A DNA stretch of 64,000 nucleotides from Prochlorococcus sp. AG-355-J09 (GCA_003278735.1 QCDO01000007.1:26285-90284), one strand, 5' to 3'; positions 22,105-41,662 are shown, counted from the first letter of the stretch. The notes: a model not told the origin generated them from the sequence alone. Program-made: numbers and translations.

Positions 22105-22398
22105 GTGGCCAACAACAAATCAGCAAAAAAGAGAATACAAATTGCCGAAAGAAATCGTTTAATAAATAAGTCATATAAATCCACTGTTAGGACTTTAACC
22201 AAAAAAACATTAGAGAATTGTGAAAAATATAAAAAAACCCCCAATGAGGATAATAAAAATTTAGTGAAAGCAAGTCTTAATAAAGCTTTTAGCTTAATTG
22301 ATAAAGCAGTTAAAAAAAATGTTCTTCATAAGAACAACGGTGCTAATAAAAAATCGAAAATCAACAATTTTGTAAAAACTACTTTTACCACTAAGTAA
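22105..22398 (+). CDS. rpsT: 30S ribosomal protein S20
   Basis: S20 is a small, very basic protein of the 30S body. The 97-residue product starts with the family N terminus ANNKSAKKRIQIAERNR and is about one quarter Lys. The start codon is GTG. tatD follows after 17 nt on the same strand. Confidence 0.97.
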   Translation: MANNKSAKKRIQIAERNRLINKSYKSTVRTLTKKTLENCEKYKKTPNEDNKNLVKASLNKAFSLIDKAVKKNVLHKNNGANKKSKINNFVKTTFTTK

Positions 22399-22415
22399 AA
22401 AGACAGATCATAATT

Positions 22416-23225
22416 ATGAGCGATATAGAACTCTTAGACTCGCACTGTCATTTAATATTTGAAAATTTTGAGGGAGATCTTGATGATGTTATTTTAAGAT
22501 TGCGTCAAAAAGGTGTAAAAAAATTAGTTCATGCTTGTTGTGAATTAACAGAAATTCCAAAGTTGAAAAAAATATCCCACGAATTTAATGAAATTTACTA
22601 TTCAGTTGGTTTGCATCCGCTAGAAGCAAGAAAATGGGAACAAAGTTCAAAGTCCATTCTTAGAAAATCAGCTCTAGAAGATAGACGAGTTGTAGCTATT
22701 GGAGAATTAGGCTTAGATTTTTTTAAAAATGAAAATAAAACTCAGCAGATCGAAGCACTTATTCCGCAAATGGAGTTAGCTCATGAACTTCAGTTGCCAG
22801 TAATTATCCATTGCAGAGATGCTGCAAATGCAATGATTGAGATATGTAGTGATCTCTCTAAAAAAGGAAAATGTCCTGATGGAGTACTTCATTGTTGGAC
22901 AGGAACACCAAAAGAAATGAAGCGATTTTTAAATCTTGGATTTTACATCAGTTTTAGTGGTATAGTTACTTTTCCAAAAGCACATGACCTTCATGAGTGT
23001 GCCAAAATAGTCCCAAATGATAAATACTTAATTGAAACTGACTCACCATTTTTAGCCCCTGTTCCTCATAGGGGTAAGAGAAATGAACCTGCGTTTGTTG
23101 AAAATGTTGCCAATTTTATGGCGGATTTAAGATCTACTGAATTAACCACAATTGCTAAAGAGTCATATAAGAATGCTGAAGATTTGTTTAAATTTGACTT
23201 GTTAAGTAGGCCCAGCAGCTGTTAA
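22416..23225 (+). CDS. tatD: TatD-family metal-dependent hydrolase/DNase
   Basis: TatD-type proteins are TIM-barrel metal-dependent hydrolases reported to have 3'-5' exonuclease activity. The 269-residue protein shows the N-terminal metal motif DSHCHL, the GELGLDFF segment with the metal-binding Glu, VIIHCRDA, GVLHCWTG, and the C-terminal IETDSPFLAP. It has the family's usual length. It lies just downstream of rpsT and ahead of the rpoB promoter region. Confidence 0.94.
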   Translation: MSDIELLDSHCHLIFENFEGDLDDVILRLRQKGVKKLVHACCELTEIPKLKKISHEFNEIYYSVGLHPLEARKWEQSSKSILRKSALEDRRVVAIGELGLDFFKNENKTQQIEALIPQMELAHELQLPVIIHCRDAANAMIEICSDLSKKGKCPDGVLHCWTGTPKEMKRFLNLGFYISFSGIVTFPKAHDLHECAKIVPNDKYLIETDSPFLAPVPHRGKRNEPAFVENVANFMADLRSTELTTIAKESYKNAEDLFKFDLLSRPSSC

Positions 23226-23278
23226 GATGAGGAATTACTGGAAATTTTTCTTAATTTTTTGACTTTAACTTACACAAT

Positions 23279-23316
23279 AAAAGATTTATCAGCATTAAAC
23301 AAAATTTAAATCTTTT
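23279..23316 (+). terminator. AT-rich stem-loop downstream of tatD
   Basis: AAAAGATTTA at 23279-23288 and TAAATCTTTT at 23307-23316 form a 10-bp inverted repeat with an 18-nt loop; T bases follow. It could end the rpsT-tatD transcript before the rpoB promoter. The pairing is AT-only except one pair, so the call is weak. Confidence 0.3.
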
Positions 23317-23446
23317 TTATTAGATTGTTTTTTTGTTGAAATCGAGATTTATTGTTTGATCTCATTTAAAGTGAACAGTTAAAGAACTAATTATTGAGTA
23401 GATTAAAAGTAAATAGTAAATCTCACAAAATCGCAGGTTTTCTTGG

Positions 23447-28683
<5,237 letters not shown>

Positions 28684-28690
28684 TCTTTAA

Positions 28691-32818
<4,128 letters not shown>

Positions 32819-32848
32819 TTATTATCTATTATTATTTTTAGTGACTAG

Positions 32849-33025
<177 letters not shown>

Positions 33026-33042
33026 AAATAGTTTTTAAATAA

Positions 33043-34101
<1,059 letters not shown>

Positions 34102-34149
34102 TATTATCTAATAAAAATTTTTTAAAAGTTTCTTAAACAGGTTATTATT

Positions 34150-34296
34150 GTGTTAATTAATCTTAAATCTTTGGGTTTTATTAAGACAAAAATTTTACCT
34201 TTCGCTATCGTTTCACTTTTTGGGATTGCGTTTTTTGCAGTAAGTGCAAGAATTTGGTTGCCTGGTGATATGATGTCTCCTGCGCCTATAAATTAA
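34150..34296 (+). CDS. Small single-pass membrane protein, unknown
   Basis: A 48-residue reading frame with a GTG start and an AGG about 9 nt upstream. It has a basic N terminus (KSLGFIKTK), one hydrophobic segment (about residues 16-37), and the polar end LPGDMMSPAPIN. The architecture is that of a small membrane protein. It is not a shadow of another gene, and it lies between rlmN and the HEAT-repeat gene on the same strand. I do not recognise the family. Confidence 0.6.
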   Translation: MLINLKSLGFIKTKILPFAIVSLFGIAFFAVSARIWLPGDMMSPAPIN

Positions 34297-34314
34297 TATT
34301 TTTAGTTTTTCAAA

Positions 34315-35082
34315 ATGACAAATAATAAGGATCCTAACAAAGAAATCTTAGCTGATATCGCTGTTGATCCAGATGTTTTAGCGCAAGAATTGGCCTTAGA
34401 AATTGAAATAGATCCTTTAGAACAAATCGATGAAGATTCTTTTTCAAAAGGTTTAAACATAACTCAGGAGTGCAACGAAGCATTAAAAATGCTTAAAGGT
34501 AATAGAGAAGAAAGAATACAGGGATTAAGAATATTTTGTGAATATAGAGATTCTAGATCTTTCCCCCTCTTGTTACCATTACTTGATCAACCTTGTCCTG
34601 TTGAAAGAATGAGTGTCGTATATGCTTTAGGTCGTAATCCATGCCCTAGCGCGGTCGAGAAACTTGTCAGTCTTTTGGAGACTGACGATAATGCTTATGT
34701 CAGAAGAGCAACTGCATGGAGTTTGGCTAATTATGATAATCAAATTGTTTTGAAGCCATTAATAAATGCTTTGAAGAACGATGTTGCTGCAGTAAGGTTA
34801 TGGTCATCTAGTTCTCTAGCTGAAATCGGCAATGTTTCTTTGGGAAATGCTCAATTGGCAGCCGAACAACTTTTAATAAGTTTAAAAATAGATAATGAAC
34901 CAGGTGTAAGAAGTAATTGCATCTGGTCATTATGTAGATTGTACGAAAAATTAAACATTACATTTCAAGAAAGTTTCGTCGATGAATGTACCAAGATAGC
35001 TCTTTTTGATAAAGAACCTTCTGTTATGGAAGAGGCGAAAACTGCCTTGGATTCAATGGGTATGCAAGGTTTTTATAATTAA
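34315..35082 (+). CDS. HEAT-repeat protein (PBS lyase-like)
   Basis: A 255-residue soluble protein made mostly of HEAT-like helical repeats from about residue 70: FPLLLPLLDQPCPVERMSVVYALGR, then VRRATAWSLANYDN, VRLWSSSSLAEIG and VRSNCIWSLCRLY. The first 60 residues are acidic. Such proteins in cyanobacteria include bilin lyases, but many are unrelated scaffolds; marine organisms with few phycobiliproteins keep them too. Which protein it binds cannot be told from sequence. It is 140 nt upstream of the Ycf35 operon. Confidence 0.8.
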   Translation: MTNNKDPNKEILADIAVDPDVLAQELALEIEIDPLEQIDEDSFSKGLNITQECNEALKMLKGNREERIQGLRIFCEYRDSRSFPLLLPLLDQPCPVERMSVVYALGRNPCPSAVEKLVSLLETDDNAYVRRATAWSLANYDNQIVLKPLINALKNDVAAVRLWSSSSLAEIGNVSLGNAQLAAEQLLISLKIDNEPGVRSNCIWSLCRLYEKLNITFQESFVDECTKIALFDKEPSVMEEAKTALDSMGMQGFYN

Positions 35083-35231
35083 AAATCTTAATTTTTTTAC
35101 AAGAACACTATATAACTAATTAATTTATCAGATATTCAATATAAAAAATTAAAATTAATTAACTTGTACCAACTGAAACAGAATATTTTCGTTATTCTAT
35201 ATAAAGTAAAATTACTTAGTACTTGAGTTTA

Positions 35232-35447
35232 ATGCCTCAAAGAACATTGAGATTCAAAATTCATCAAGACGGAAGAGTTGAAGAGACTGTTCAGGGATTT
35301 ACTGGTAATTCATGCAATGAAGCTACAAAAAAACTCGAAGACGCTCTTGGTAAAGTAACAGTTAAAAACAAAACTTCTGATGCTTTCATCTCAAATCAAA
35401 GTGAAAACTTAAACCAATTAAATCACGAATCTAATGTCACACTTTAG
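35232..35447 (+). CDS. DUF2997 family protein
   Basis: A small protein (71 residues from the ATG at 35232; a TTG three codons upstream is possible). It starts MPQRTLRFKIHQDGRVEETVQGFTG, the pattern of the DUF2997 family, in which a short beta-rich domain carries the (H/R)DGRVEE-type motif. Its end overlaps the start of the next gene by 14 nt, so it is coupled with Ycf35. The function is unknown; the family nearly always sits beside Ycf35 and a ferredoxin. Confidence 0.85.
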   Translation: MPQRTLRFKIHQDGRVEETVQGFTGNSCNEATKKLEDALGKVTVKNKTSDAFISNQSENLNQLNHESNVTL

Positions 35448-35826
35448 TACAATTAAAACTCAGCTCAGAGAAGTAGAGCCATTAATTAAGGCTTTAAATC
35501 ATTTTGGTTATAGTATTAATCAAGAAGAAAAGTTTGTAAAAGGATATAAAGGTCAATTCACAGCCGTTGATATAAGTATGAATTTGCCTGGTGATACTCA
35601 AGTTGGATTTAAATGGGATAACAATTCTAATGCATATGAAATGGTTACTGACCTTGATCTTTGGAAATTTGAGATTCCCGTTGAAAGATTTATCTCAAAA
35701 GTTACACAAATGTATGCTTACCAAACAATCATTTCTAAAACGCAAGATGATGGATATCAAATCGTAGAGCAAAAAAATAAAAATGATGGTTCTATTGAAT
35801 TGGTCTTAACCAAGTGGGAAAACTAA
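35434..35826 (+). CDS. ycf35: Ycf35 (DUF1257) family protein
   Basis: A 130-residue protein of the Ycf35/DUF1257 family known from cyanobacteria and red-lineage plastids. It begins MSHFSTIKTQLREVEPLIKAL and has the central strands NLPGDTQVGFKWDNNSNAYEMV. No catalytic motif, signal peptide or membrane helix is seen. It is in the middle of a tight operon between DUF2997 and a ferredoxin (9 nt). The function is not established. Confidence 0.9.
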   Translation: MSHFSTIKTQLREVEPLIKALNHFGYSINQEEKFVKGYKGQFTAVDISMNLPGDTQVGFKWDNNSNAYEMVTDLDLWKFEIPVERFISKVTQMYAYQTIISKTQDDGYQIVEQKNKNDGSIELVLTKWEN

Positions 35827-35835
35827 TACCAAGAT

Positions 35836-36195
35836 ATGGATTTTACGGATCCATTTCATAATACTGAGGAAAATATTGAGATTACAGGCTATGAGGCCGT
35901 TTTAGGTGGTCAGTTAGCCGAAAAAGCTGTATGGGTTGATGAAGCAAAGTGTATTGGTTGCCAGTACTGTGTTCACGTCGCTTCGAACACTTTTACTGTT
36001 GATCAATTTCACGGTAGAAGTCGAGCTGTTAGGCAAGATGGAGATAGTTCTGATGTTATTCAAGAAGCAATAGATACATGCCCGGTTGATTGTATTCATT
36101 GGGTCAAATTTGAAGAATTAGATGATTTAGAGAATAGTCTCGATAGGGATATGTTTCAAACATTTGGAAAGCCACCGAGAATGAATAAGCACTAA
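35836..36195 (+). CDS. [4Fe-4S] ferredoxin-like protein
   Basis: A 119-residue protein with one predicted [4Fe-4S] cluster: CIGCQYC supplies three ligands and TCP in the later DTCPVDCIHW supplies the fourth. The extra Cys (VDC) is typical of a cyanobacterial/plastid subfamily also found fused to J-domains in chloroplasts. It likely carries electrons to a partner in the same operon, but that partner is not known. It follows Ycf35 by 9 nt and precedes the aldo/keto reductase by 10 nt. Confidence 0.88.
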   Translation: MDFTDPFHNTEENIEITGYEAVLGGQLAEKAVWVDEAKCIGCQYCVHVASNTFTVDQFHGRSRAVRQDGDSSDVIQEAIDTCPVDCIHWVKFEELDDLENSLDRDMFQTFGKPPRMNKH

Positions 36196-36205
36196 TATCA
36201 AAAAG

Positions 36206-37399
36206 ATGCAATATCGTAGATTTGGTAGAACCAATCTGAATATTCCTGTTTTATCTTTAGGTGGTATGAGATTTCAAAAAAGTTGGGATCAATTAGATTT
36301 TTCTGAGGTTTCTTACGAAGAACAAAATAAAGTAGAAAATATATTAGATCTTGCAACACAATATGGCTTAAGTCATGTAGAAACCGCCAAGTACTATGGA
36401 ACTTCTGAGGTGCAATTAGGGATGTGTTTTAAAAATACTAAGAAAATCCCAAATATAATCCAAACAAAGATTCCACCAAATAGTGATCCGGAAATTTTTG
36501 AGCGAGATGTATTATCTAGCATTGAAAAATTGAAAGTTAAAAAAATTGATTTGTTAGCAATACATGGTATCAATACTGCTGAACATTTACATCAGGCTAT
36601 TCGAGATGGAGGTTGCATTGATATTTTGAGGAATTTTCAAAAAGAAAATTTAATTGGATCTATTGGATTTTCAACCCATGGAAAATCTTCACTTATTGAA
36701 AAGGCTATATCAACAAACTTATTTGATTATGTAAATTTGCACTGGTATTTCATTAATCAGGAAAATACAAAGGTTATTAATTTAGCCAATAAGCATGATC
36801 TTGGGGTTTTCATAATAAGTCCCACAGATAAAGGGGGACATCTTCATACTCCCTCAAGAAAAATGTTGGAATTTTGTAAACCACTTCATCCTATAGTTTT
36901 TAATGATCTTTTTTGCTTAAGAAATCAAAATGTCCATACTTTAAGTGTCGGTATTGCAAAAGAGACAGATTTCGCTCTGCATTTAGAAGCTGTCTCGTTG
37001 TTATCAGAATCTGAGAAGTATTTGCCTAAGATAATTAACAAATTAAGGCAGGAATCAATTAATTCCTTAGGTTTAGAGTGGCATCAAAATTGGAATAGAA
37101 ATTTACCAAGTTGGGAATATACTCCAGGAAATATTAATATTCCTGTTCTGCTTTGGCTTTCAAATTTAATTGATTGGTTAGGTATGGAAGGATATGCAAG
37201 AGCTAGATATCAATTGCTTGGTAATGGAAGCCACTGGTTTCCAGGGTTCAACGCGAATTTACTAGATGTAGATGTTTCTGAAGAGCAATTATTGAAAGTA
37301 TTAGAAGCTCATATAAATCCAAAAAAAGTTATAAAAAAATTGAGAAATTTAAAAGAAAAGTTTGGAGATAAGAATGTTAAAAGATTATCAAGAAAATAA
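36206..37399 (+). CDS. Aldo/keto reductase family protein
   Basis: A 397-residue protein whose first 280 or so residues form the TIM barrel of aldo/keto reductases (MQYRRFGRTNLNIPVLSLGGMR, VETAKYYGTSE, IDLLAIHG). In most relatives the first motif is DTA, with a catalytic Asp; here it is ETA, as in a larger group of bacterial relatives. The C-terminal part (about residues 290-397) has no visible iron-sulfur motif. It ends the DUF2997-Ycf35-ferredoxin operon. The substrate is unknown. Confidence 0.88.
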   Translation: MQYRRFGRTNLNIPVLSLGGMRFQKSWDQLDFSEVSYEEQNKVENILDLATQYGLSHVETAKYYGTSEVQLGMCFKNTKKIPNIIQTKIPPNSDPEIFERDVLSSIEKLKVKKIDLLAIHGINTAEHLHQAIRDGGCIDILRNFQKENLIGSIGFSTHGKSSLIEKAISTNLFDYVNLHWYFINQENTKVINLANKHDLGVFIISPTDKGGHLHTPSRKMLEFCKPLHPIVFNDLFCLRNQNVHTLSVGIAKETDFALHLEAVSLLSESEKYLPKIINKLRQESINSLGLEWHQNWNRNLPSWEYTPGNINIPVLLWLSNLIDWLGMEGYARARYQLLGNGSHWFPGFNANLLDVDVSEEQLLKVLEAHINPKKVIKKLRNLKEKFGDKNVKRLSRK

Positions 37400-37401
37400 T
37401 T

Positions 37402-38142
37402 TCATAATGGATTTTTTTCAGGTTTGCCAACTTTTCTTGGGTAAATTTCAGGACAAAAATTCTTTGCTTGAATAAGAATAATATTTCGGGTGCCTTTATT
37501 TCTTGGTAATAGTATCTCTTTTTTATCTTTAACTTTTCCTTCTAATATTTCTAAAGTTTTATCTAGATTTTTGCTTTCTTCATTCGTCCATTTGCCACAA
37601 TATAAAACTCCAAACCCTTCTTTTTTTAACATTGGTAGTATATATTCTGAAACTGTTGATGGATTACTAACCGCTCTAGTTGTTGCAATATTAAAATTAT
37701 TTCTCATTGAAGATTGGTGGGCTAAATTCTCAACACGATCATTGATTACATGAATATTGTTTTTGAAATTGATCTGCTCAACAAAAATTTTTATTGCATC
37801 AGTTTTCTTTTTCGAAGAATCAATTAGGTATATCTCAGAATTAGGATGAGTTATTGCATAAGCTAAACCTGGGAAGCCACAGCCTGATCCAATATCTAAA
37901 AATTTTTTATTATCAAAATTAATATTCGTGAAAGCTTTGAATGGCCAAATGCTGTCAAAAACTTGAGATACCCAATAATCATCACCATCAGTTAATCTTG
38001 TGAGATTGGTCTTATTATTTAATTCTTTAATTTTAATTTGTAACTCTTGAAATAAATTTATTTCTTCTTCAGTTATTAAGGAAAGAATTTCTTCTGGTAT
38101 GTTTTGTTTTTTCATTTCGTTATAAATATGAATTTTAACCAT
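37402..38142 (-). CDS. rsmG: 16S rRNA (guanine-N7) methyltransferase RsmG
   Basis: RsmG methylates G527 (E. coli numbering) of 16S rRNA using SAM. The 246-residue protein has the SAM motif FLDIGSGCGFPGLAYA, then YLIDSSKKKTDAIK, and ATTRAVS in the middle. The ATG at 38142 gives the longest form; the ATG at 38115 (MKKQNIPEEI) is an equally plausible start. It is convergent with the aldo/keto reductase gene. Confidence 0.95.
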   Translation of the reverse strand: MVKIHIYNEMKKQNIPEEILSLITEEEINLFQELQIKIKELNNKTNLTRLTDGDDYWVSQVFDSIWPFKAFTNINFDNKKFLDIGSGCGFPGLAYAITHPNSEIYLIDSSKKKTDAIKIFVEQINFKNNIHVINDRVENLAHQSSMRNNFNIATTRAVSNPSTVSEYILPMLKKEGFGVLYCGKWTNEESKNLDKTLEILEGKVKDKKEILLPRNKGTRNIILIQAKNFCPEIYPRKVGKPEKNPL

Positions 38143-38204
38143 CCATTAAATACATTCTATTTATTAAAAATTTATTAGAATTACAATATTAATAAAAGAT
38201 TATT

Positions 38205-38645
38205 TTGAAAGGGGAAACTTCCTATTACAAAATTTTAGGTGTAAGTGAAAATGCATCCAATCATGAATTAAGAAAGGCATTTTGTAAACTTTCTATTGAG
38301 TTGCATCCCGATACAACTTCATTAGAAATAGACGTTGCTAAAAGTAAATTTCAAGAAGTTCTTGAAGCTTATGAACATTTAAATAATAGTAATTTAAGGA
38401 AAATATATGATGACAAACTAAAAGAAAACTCTAGAAGTAAAAATAATACTAACGTTTTAAATAATTTAGTAATTGATTCTAATAATCAAAATTTTATAGG
38501 AAATAGAAGACCTTTTTCGAATGGAGAATTGTTTTCGTTGTTTCTTTTAATTATTATCATTTCTATAAGTTTAATTTGTTCAATTTTTATTGCTTCTTTT
38601 ACTGGAAAAGAATTAGAGACAATACCGCTTTGGCTAATTAAATAA
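38205..38645 (+). CDS. Membrane-anchored J-domain protein
   Basis: A 146-residue protein with an N-terminal J domain: YYKILGVSENASNHELRKAF then LHPD, the HPD motif that stimulates DnaK ATPase. A low-complexity Asn-rich linker follows and a C-terminal hydrophobic segment (about residues 108-128) probably anchors it. It is not full-length DnaJ, having no Gly/Phe or zinc-finger region. The start is TTG at 38205. It is paired with the downstream DUF3143 gene. Confidence 0.88.
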   Translation: MKGETSYYKILGVSENASNHELRKAFCKLSIELHPDTTSLEIDVAKSKFQEVLEAYEHLNNSNLRKIYDDKLKENSRSKNNTNVLNNLVIDSNNQNFIGNRRPFSNGELFSLFLLIIIISISLICSIFIASFTGKELETIPLWLIK

Positions 38646-38661
38646 TTTTTTAAAAAAGTCT

Positions 38662-38919
38662 GTGAATCCCTCTAAAAAACCTATCAATCAAAATTCACTG
38701 CAATCATTAGAATTGTGGCTAACTGATTTAGGTGCTGTGAAGGATATTAATAATCCATCTAAATGGTATCTATTACTTTCAAATTGGAATGCAACTATTA
38801 TTTTTGAACAAGAAGATTTAAGCGTGATCTGGGAAAGTGAAGGAAAAGAAACTAAAAGACTTTTTTCCTATTGCATTAATAGAGAAGATGTGGAAAATGC
38901 AATACTGCAGGGACCTTAA
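38662..38919 (+). CDS. DUF3143 family protein
   Basis: An 85-residue protein with LQSLELWLTDLGAV near the N terminus and SKWYLLLSNWNATIIFEQEDL in the middle, matching the short cyanobacterial DUF3143 family of unknown role. The GTG start at 38662 lies 16 nt after the J-domain gene, suggesting one transcript. It converges with bioA, 8 nt apart. Confidence 0.8.
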   Translation: MNPSKKPINQNSLQSLELWLTDLGAVKDINNPSKWYLLLSNWNATIIFEQEDLSVIWESEGKETKRLFSYCINREDVENAILQGP

Positions 38920-38927
38920 ATTTCTAA

Positions 38928-40229
38928 CTAAAGATTTTTTAAGATTTGTCTTATAATCCAGTAACTTTTTTCTAATTGATCATCGGTTATACAGAGAGGT
39001 GGCAAGAGATAAATAACATTCCCGAGGGGTCTAATAAATAAACCTTGCTCCATTGCAAGACTCTTTATTTCTTTACCAATATTATTGAAATAACCTTTTT
39101 TGTTCCCAATATCTAAATCGAAGGCAGCGATTGTGCCGGATACTCTTATTTTTTTTATATATGGTAAGTTTTGAAAGTTAATTAAGTGGGATAAATGTTT
39201 TTCTTCAAATGAAAGGTATTTGTGTGGTTCTTTTTCTAATAAATCAAGGCTAGCGTTTGCCGCAGCACAACCTAAAGGATTAGCAGTAAAACTATGTCCA
39301 TGCCAAAAAGTTTTTCTTGGGGAATCATCAATAAAGGATTGAAAAATTTTTTCTTTACATAAAGTTATGCCCATTGGTAAAAATCCACCAGTTAAGCCTT
39401 TTGAAATACTTATTAAATCGGGGACGATTTTTGCCTTTTGAAACGCAAAAAGACTTCCACATCTTCCAAACCCAGTCAAAACTTCATCAGCAATTAACAA
39501 AGAGTTATTATTGTTTATAATTTCTGAAACTTTTTTTATAAACTGAGGCCTAACCATATTCATTCCTCCTGCTCCTTGAACAAGTGGCTCGAGGATTACT
39601 GCAACTGTTGGAGTTTTAAGTAGAGTTTCTAATTTTTGGATCGCCTCATTTTCTTTATTTTCTACTTCTTCATCGTTCATCCAAGTTGAAGGCCAGGGGA
39701 CTCTTCTAACTGGGAACATAAGATTATCGAAATTTTCATTAAAAATATTTCTTTCACCTAAAGCCATTGCTCCAAATGTATCGCCATGATAGGCGCCATC
39801 AAAAGCTACTATTTGAGTTCTTGTCTCTCCTCTATTTTGCCATGATTGGAAGGCAATTTTTAAAGCGACTTCCACTGCAGTAGAACCGTTATCAGAAAAG
39901 AATAATCTTTCTAATTTTGTTAATTCACTAAGTCTTTCCGCCAATTTTTTCGCCTGTGGATGTAAAAAATCAGCAAATATTACTTGCTCAAGTTTTTTTG
40001 ATTGATTGAAAATGGCATCCGCAATGTATTGGTTACTATGTCCATGAAGAGTTACCCACCAACTACTGATTGCATCTATTAGCTCTTTTTTAGGATTTTT
40101 AGTAAATAGGAGGGCATCTTGACCATGAGTTACTTCTATTTGCGGTTTGCTGTTATTGATTTGTGTAAAAGGTGGCCAAATATTTGGGTGCCAATCTTGA
40201 TTTGGAGTTTTTGAATCCAAAGATTTCAT
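38928..40229 (-). CDS. bioA: Adenosylmethionine-8-amino-7-oxononanoate aminotransferase
   Basis: A PLP enzyme that converts 8-amino-7-oxononanoate to 7,8-diaminopelargonate. The 433-residue protein has the aminotransferase class III order: WPPFTQ start, FSDNGSTAVEVALKIA, AYHGDTFGAMALG, LIADEVLTGFGRCG, and the PLP-lysine motif ISKGLTGGFLPMG. It is the last gene of the leftward biotin operon and abuts bioD. BioB is not in this window. Confidence 0.96.
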   Translation of the reverse strand: MKSLDSKTPNQDWHPNIWPPFTQINNSKPQIEVTHGQDALLFTKNPKKELIDAISSWWVTLHGHSNQYIADAIFNQSKKLEQVIFADFLHPQAKKLAERLSELTKLERLFFSDNGSTAVEVALKIAFQSWQNRGETRTQIVAFDGAYHGDTFGAMALGERNIFNENFDNLMFPVRRVPWPSTWMNDEEVENKENEAIQKLETLLKTPTVAVILEPLVQGAGGMNMVRPQFIKKVSEIINNNNSLLIADEVLTGFGRCGSLFAFQKAKIVPDLISISKGLTGGFLPMGITLCKEKIFQSFIDDSPRKTFWHGHSFTANPLGCAAANASLDLLEKEPHKYLSFEEKHLSHLINFQNLPYIKKIRVSGTIAAFDLDIGNKKGYFNNIGKEIKSLAMEQGLFIRPLGNVIYLLPPLCITDDQLEKSYWIIRQILKNL

Positions 40230-40895
40230 TTAACTTATTTTTGAGTTTAAAAGTGAGATTAACTTATTCTTGATGTCTAGTTCTTTCCATAGTATATCTA
40301 AATTGTTTGAGTCCATTTTTTTGATGTAAGGAAATTCAGCAATTAACGGAATACCACTAAAATCAACTAGAGTTCTTGGATTATCTAGGTGTTTTTCACC
40401 ATTGATTACTAAACCTAAAATTTCAATATTTCTTCTTTTTAAGGCCTCAATACTAAGCAGGGTATGGTTAAGAGTGCCAAGTGAGCTCTTACATACAAGT
40501 ATTACCGGAAGATTCCATTGTTTTATTTGATCTATTTGCAAAAAATTGCGTGTTATTGGAACCATTAATCCACCTGCAGTTTCTACAATTAATGAGCCTT
40601 GCACTTTTGGCAATCTCAACTTTTCAAAGTTTATTGTTTTTTGATCTATTTCAGCAGCCCAATGAGGAGATAGCGGTTTCGTAAAGACATAAGCTTCTTT
40701 GATGATTTTCTCTTTACTTAATTGTGCAAGTTTTTCAACAGTTTGACTATCAGTTTGCGATTCAATACCGCTTTGAATAGGCTTCCAATAGAAGGAATTT
40801 AATCCTTTGACGAAAAAAGAGCTTATTAAAGTTTTCCCAATATCAGTATCTGTTCCACAAATTATAAATTTGAAAACACTATCCTGACTTTTCAT
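40230..40895 (-). CDS. bioD: Dethiobiotin synthetase
   Basis: This ATP-dependent enzyme carboxylates diaminopelargonate to dethiobiotin. The 221-residue protein has the P-loop CGTDTDIGKT near the N terminus, followed by FYWKPIQSG and VETAGGLMVPI. It overlaps bioC by four bases and abuts bioA without a gap, so the three genes are surely cotranscribed. Confidence 0.95.
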   Translation of the reverse strand: MKSQDSVFKFIICGTDTDIGKTLISSFFVKGLNSFYWKPIQSGIESQTDSQTVEKLAQLSKEKIIKEAYVFTKPLSPHWAAEIDQKTINFEKLRLPKVQGSLIVETAGGLMVPITRNFLQIDQIKQWNLPVILVCKSSLGTLNHTLLSIEALKRRNIEILGLVINGEKHLDNPRTLVDFSGIPLIAEFPYIKKMDSNNLDILWKELDIKNKLISLLNSKIS

Positions 40896-41662
40896 AATTT
40901 CTTTATGATTTGAATCTCAATTTGCCATGAAAGGTTAACTGTATTATTGTAATTCTTTGGCCAAAACTTTTGGATTTTTTTTAACTCCTTCACTGTTTTG
41001 TGTTTACAATTTGTTGATTGCGCCCCTACATTTTTAATGCTTCTAAAAAGTTTATATACATCTTCAAAATTTTCAAGATAATTAAACTTTTCTGAATAAT
41101 GAATTTCAGTTGATTTGAAATCTTTTAATAATTCTTTAGGGCAAAGGAAATTAAGACCACTATATTGAATATCAATTTTTCTACAAGTATCTTTCCATTC
41201 AGGAAAACAATTTTTTGTTGGATAAGAAATGATTAAAAAACCTCCAGATTTTAATTTACTAAACCAATTTTTTATTATCTTTTCTGGCTTATTTAACCAA
41301 TGGATGCAAAAGTTAGATGTTAAAAGAGAACAGTTATTGATTTCAGGAGGTAAATCATTATTCAAATCCCATAAAATTTTTTTACTAGATAATTTATTCA
41401 CAAGAAGCATTTTTTTGCTGAAATCAATTCTGGCTACTTTTTGGGAAGAAAAATTTTTTTCTATTTCATCAGCTAATATTCCTGGTCCTGATCCAAGATC
41501 TATCCATTCACCTTTTTTTTGGGGATTTAATTCTTTGATAAATTGAACAATCTTTTTTGCAAAAAATCTCTGAATATTTGAATGCTCTAAATACCGATAT
41601 GCAGCATCATTGAAATTATTTTTTATTTTCTCATTCCACTTTTTACTATCCATTTTCATCAT
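40892..41662 (-). CDS. bioC: Malonyl-ACP O-methyltransferase (BioC)
   Basis: BioC methylates malonyl-ACP to start the pimelate chain. The 256-residue protein has the SAM motif WIDLGSGPGILADEI and LLTSNFCIHWLNKPEKI, typical of BioC-type methyltransferases. The family match is good, and its place between an esterase and bioD in a biotin operon supports it. It overlaps the esterase gene by 17 nt and bioD by 4 nt. Confidence 0.9.
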   Translation of the reverse strand: MMKMDSKKWNEKIKNNFNDAAYRYLEHSNIQRFFAKKIVQFIKELNPQKKGEWIDLGSGPGILADEIEKNFSSQKVARIDFSKKMLLVNKLSSKKILWDLNNDLPPEINNCSLLTSNFCIHWLNKPEKIIKNWFSKLKSGGFLIISYPTKNCFPEWKDTCRKIDIQYSGLNFLCPKELLKDFKSTEIHYSEKFNYLENFEDVYKLFRSIKNVGAQSTNCKHKTVKELKKIQKFWPKNYNNTVNLSWQIEIQIIKKL

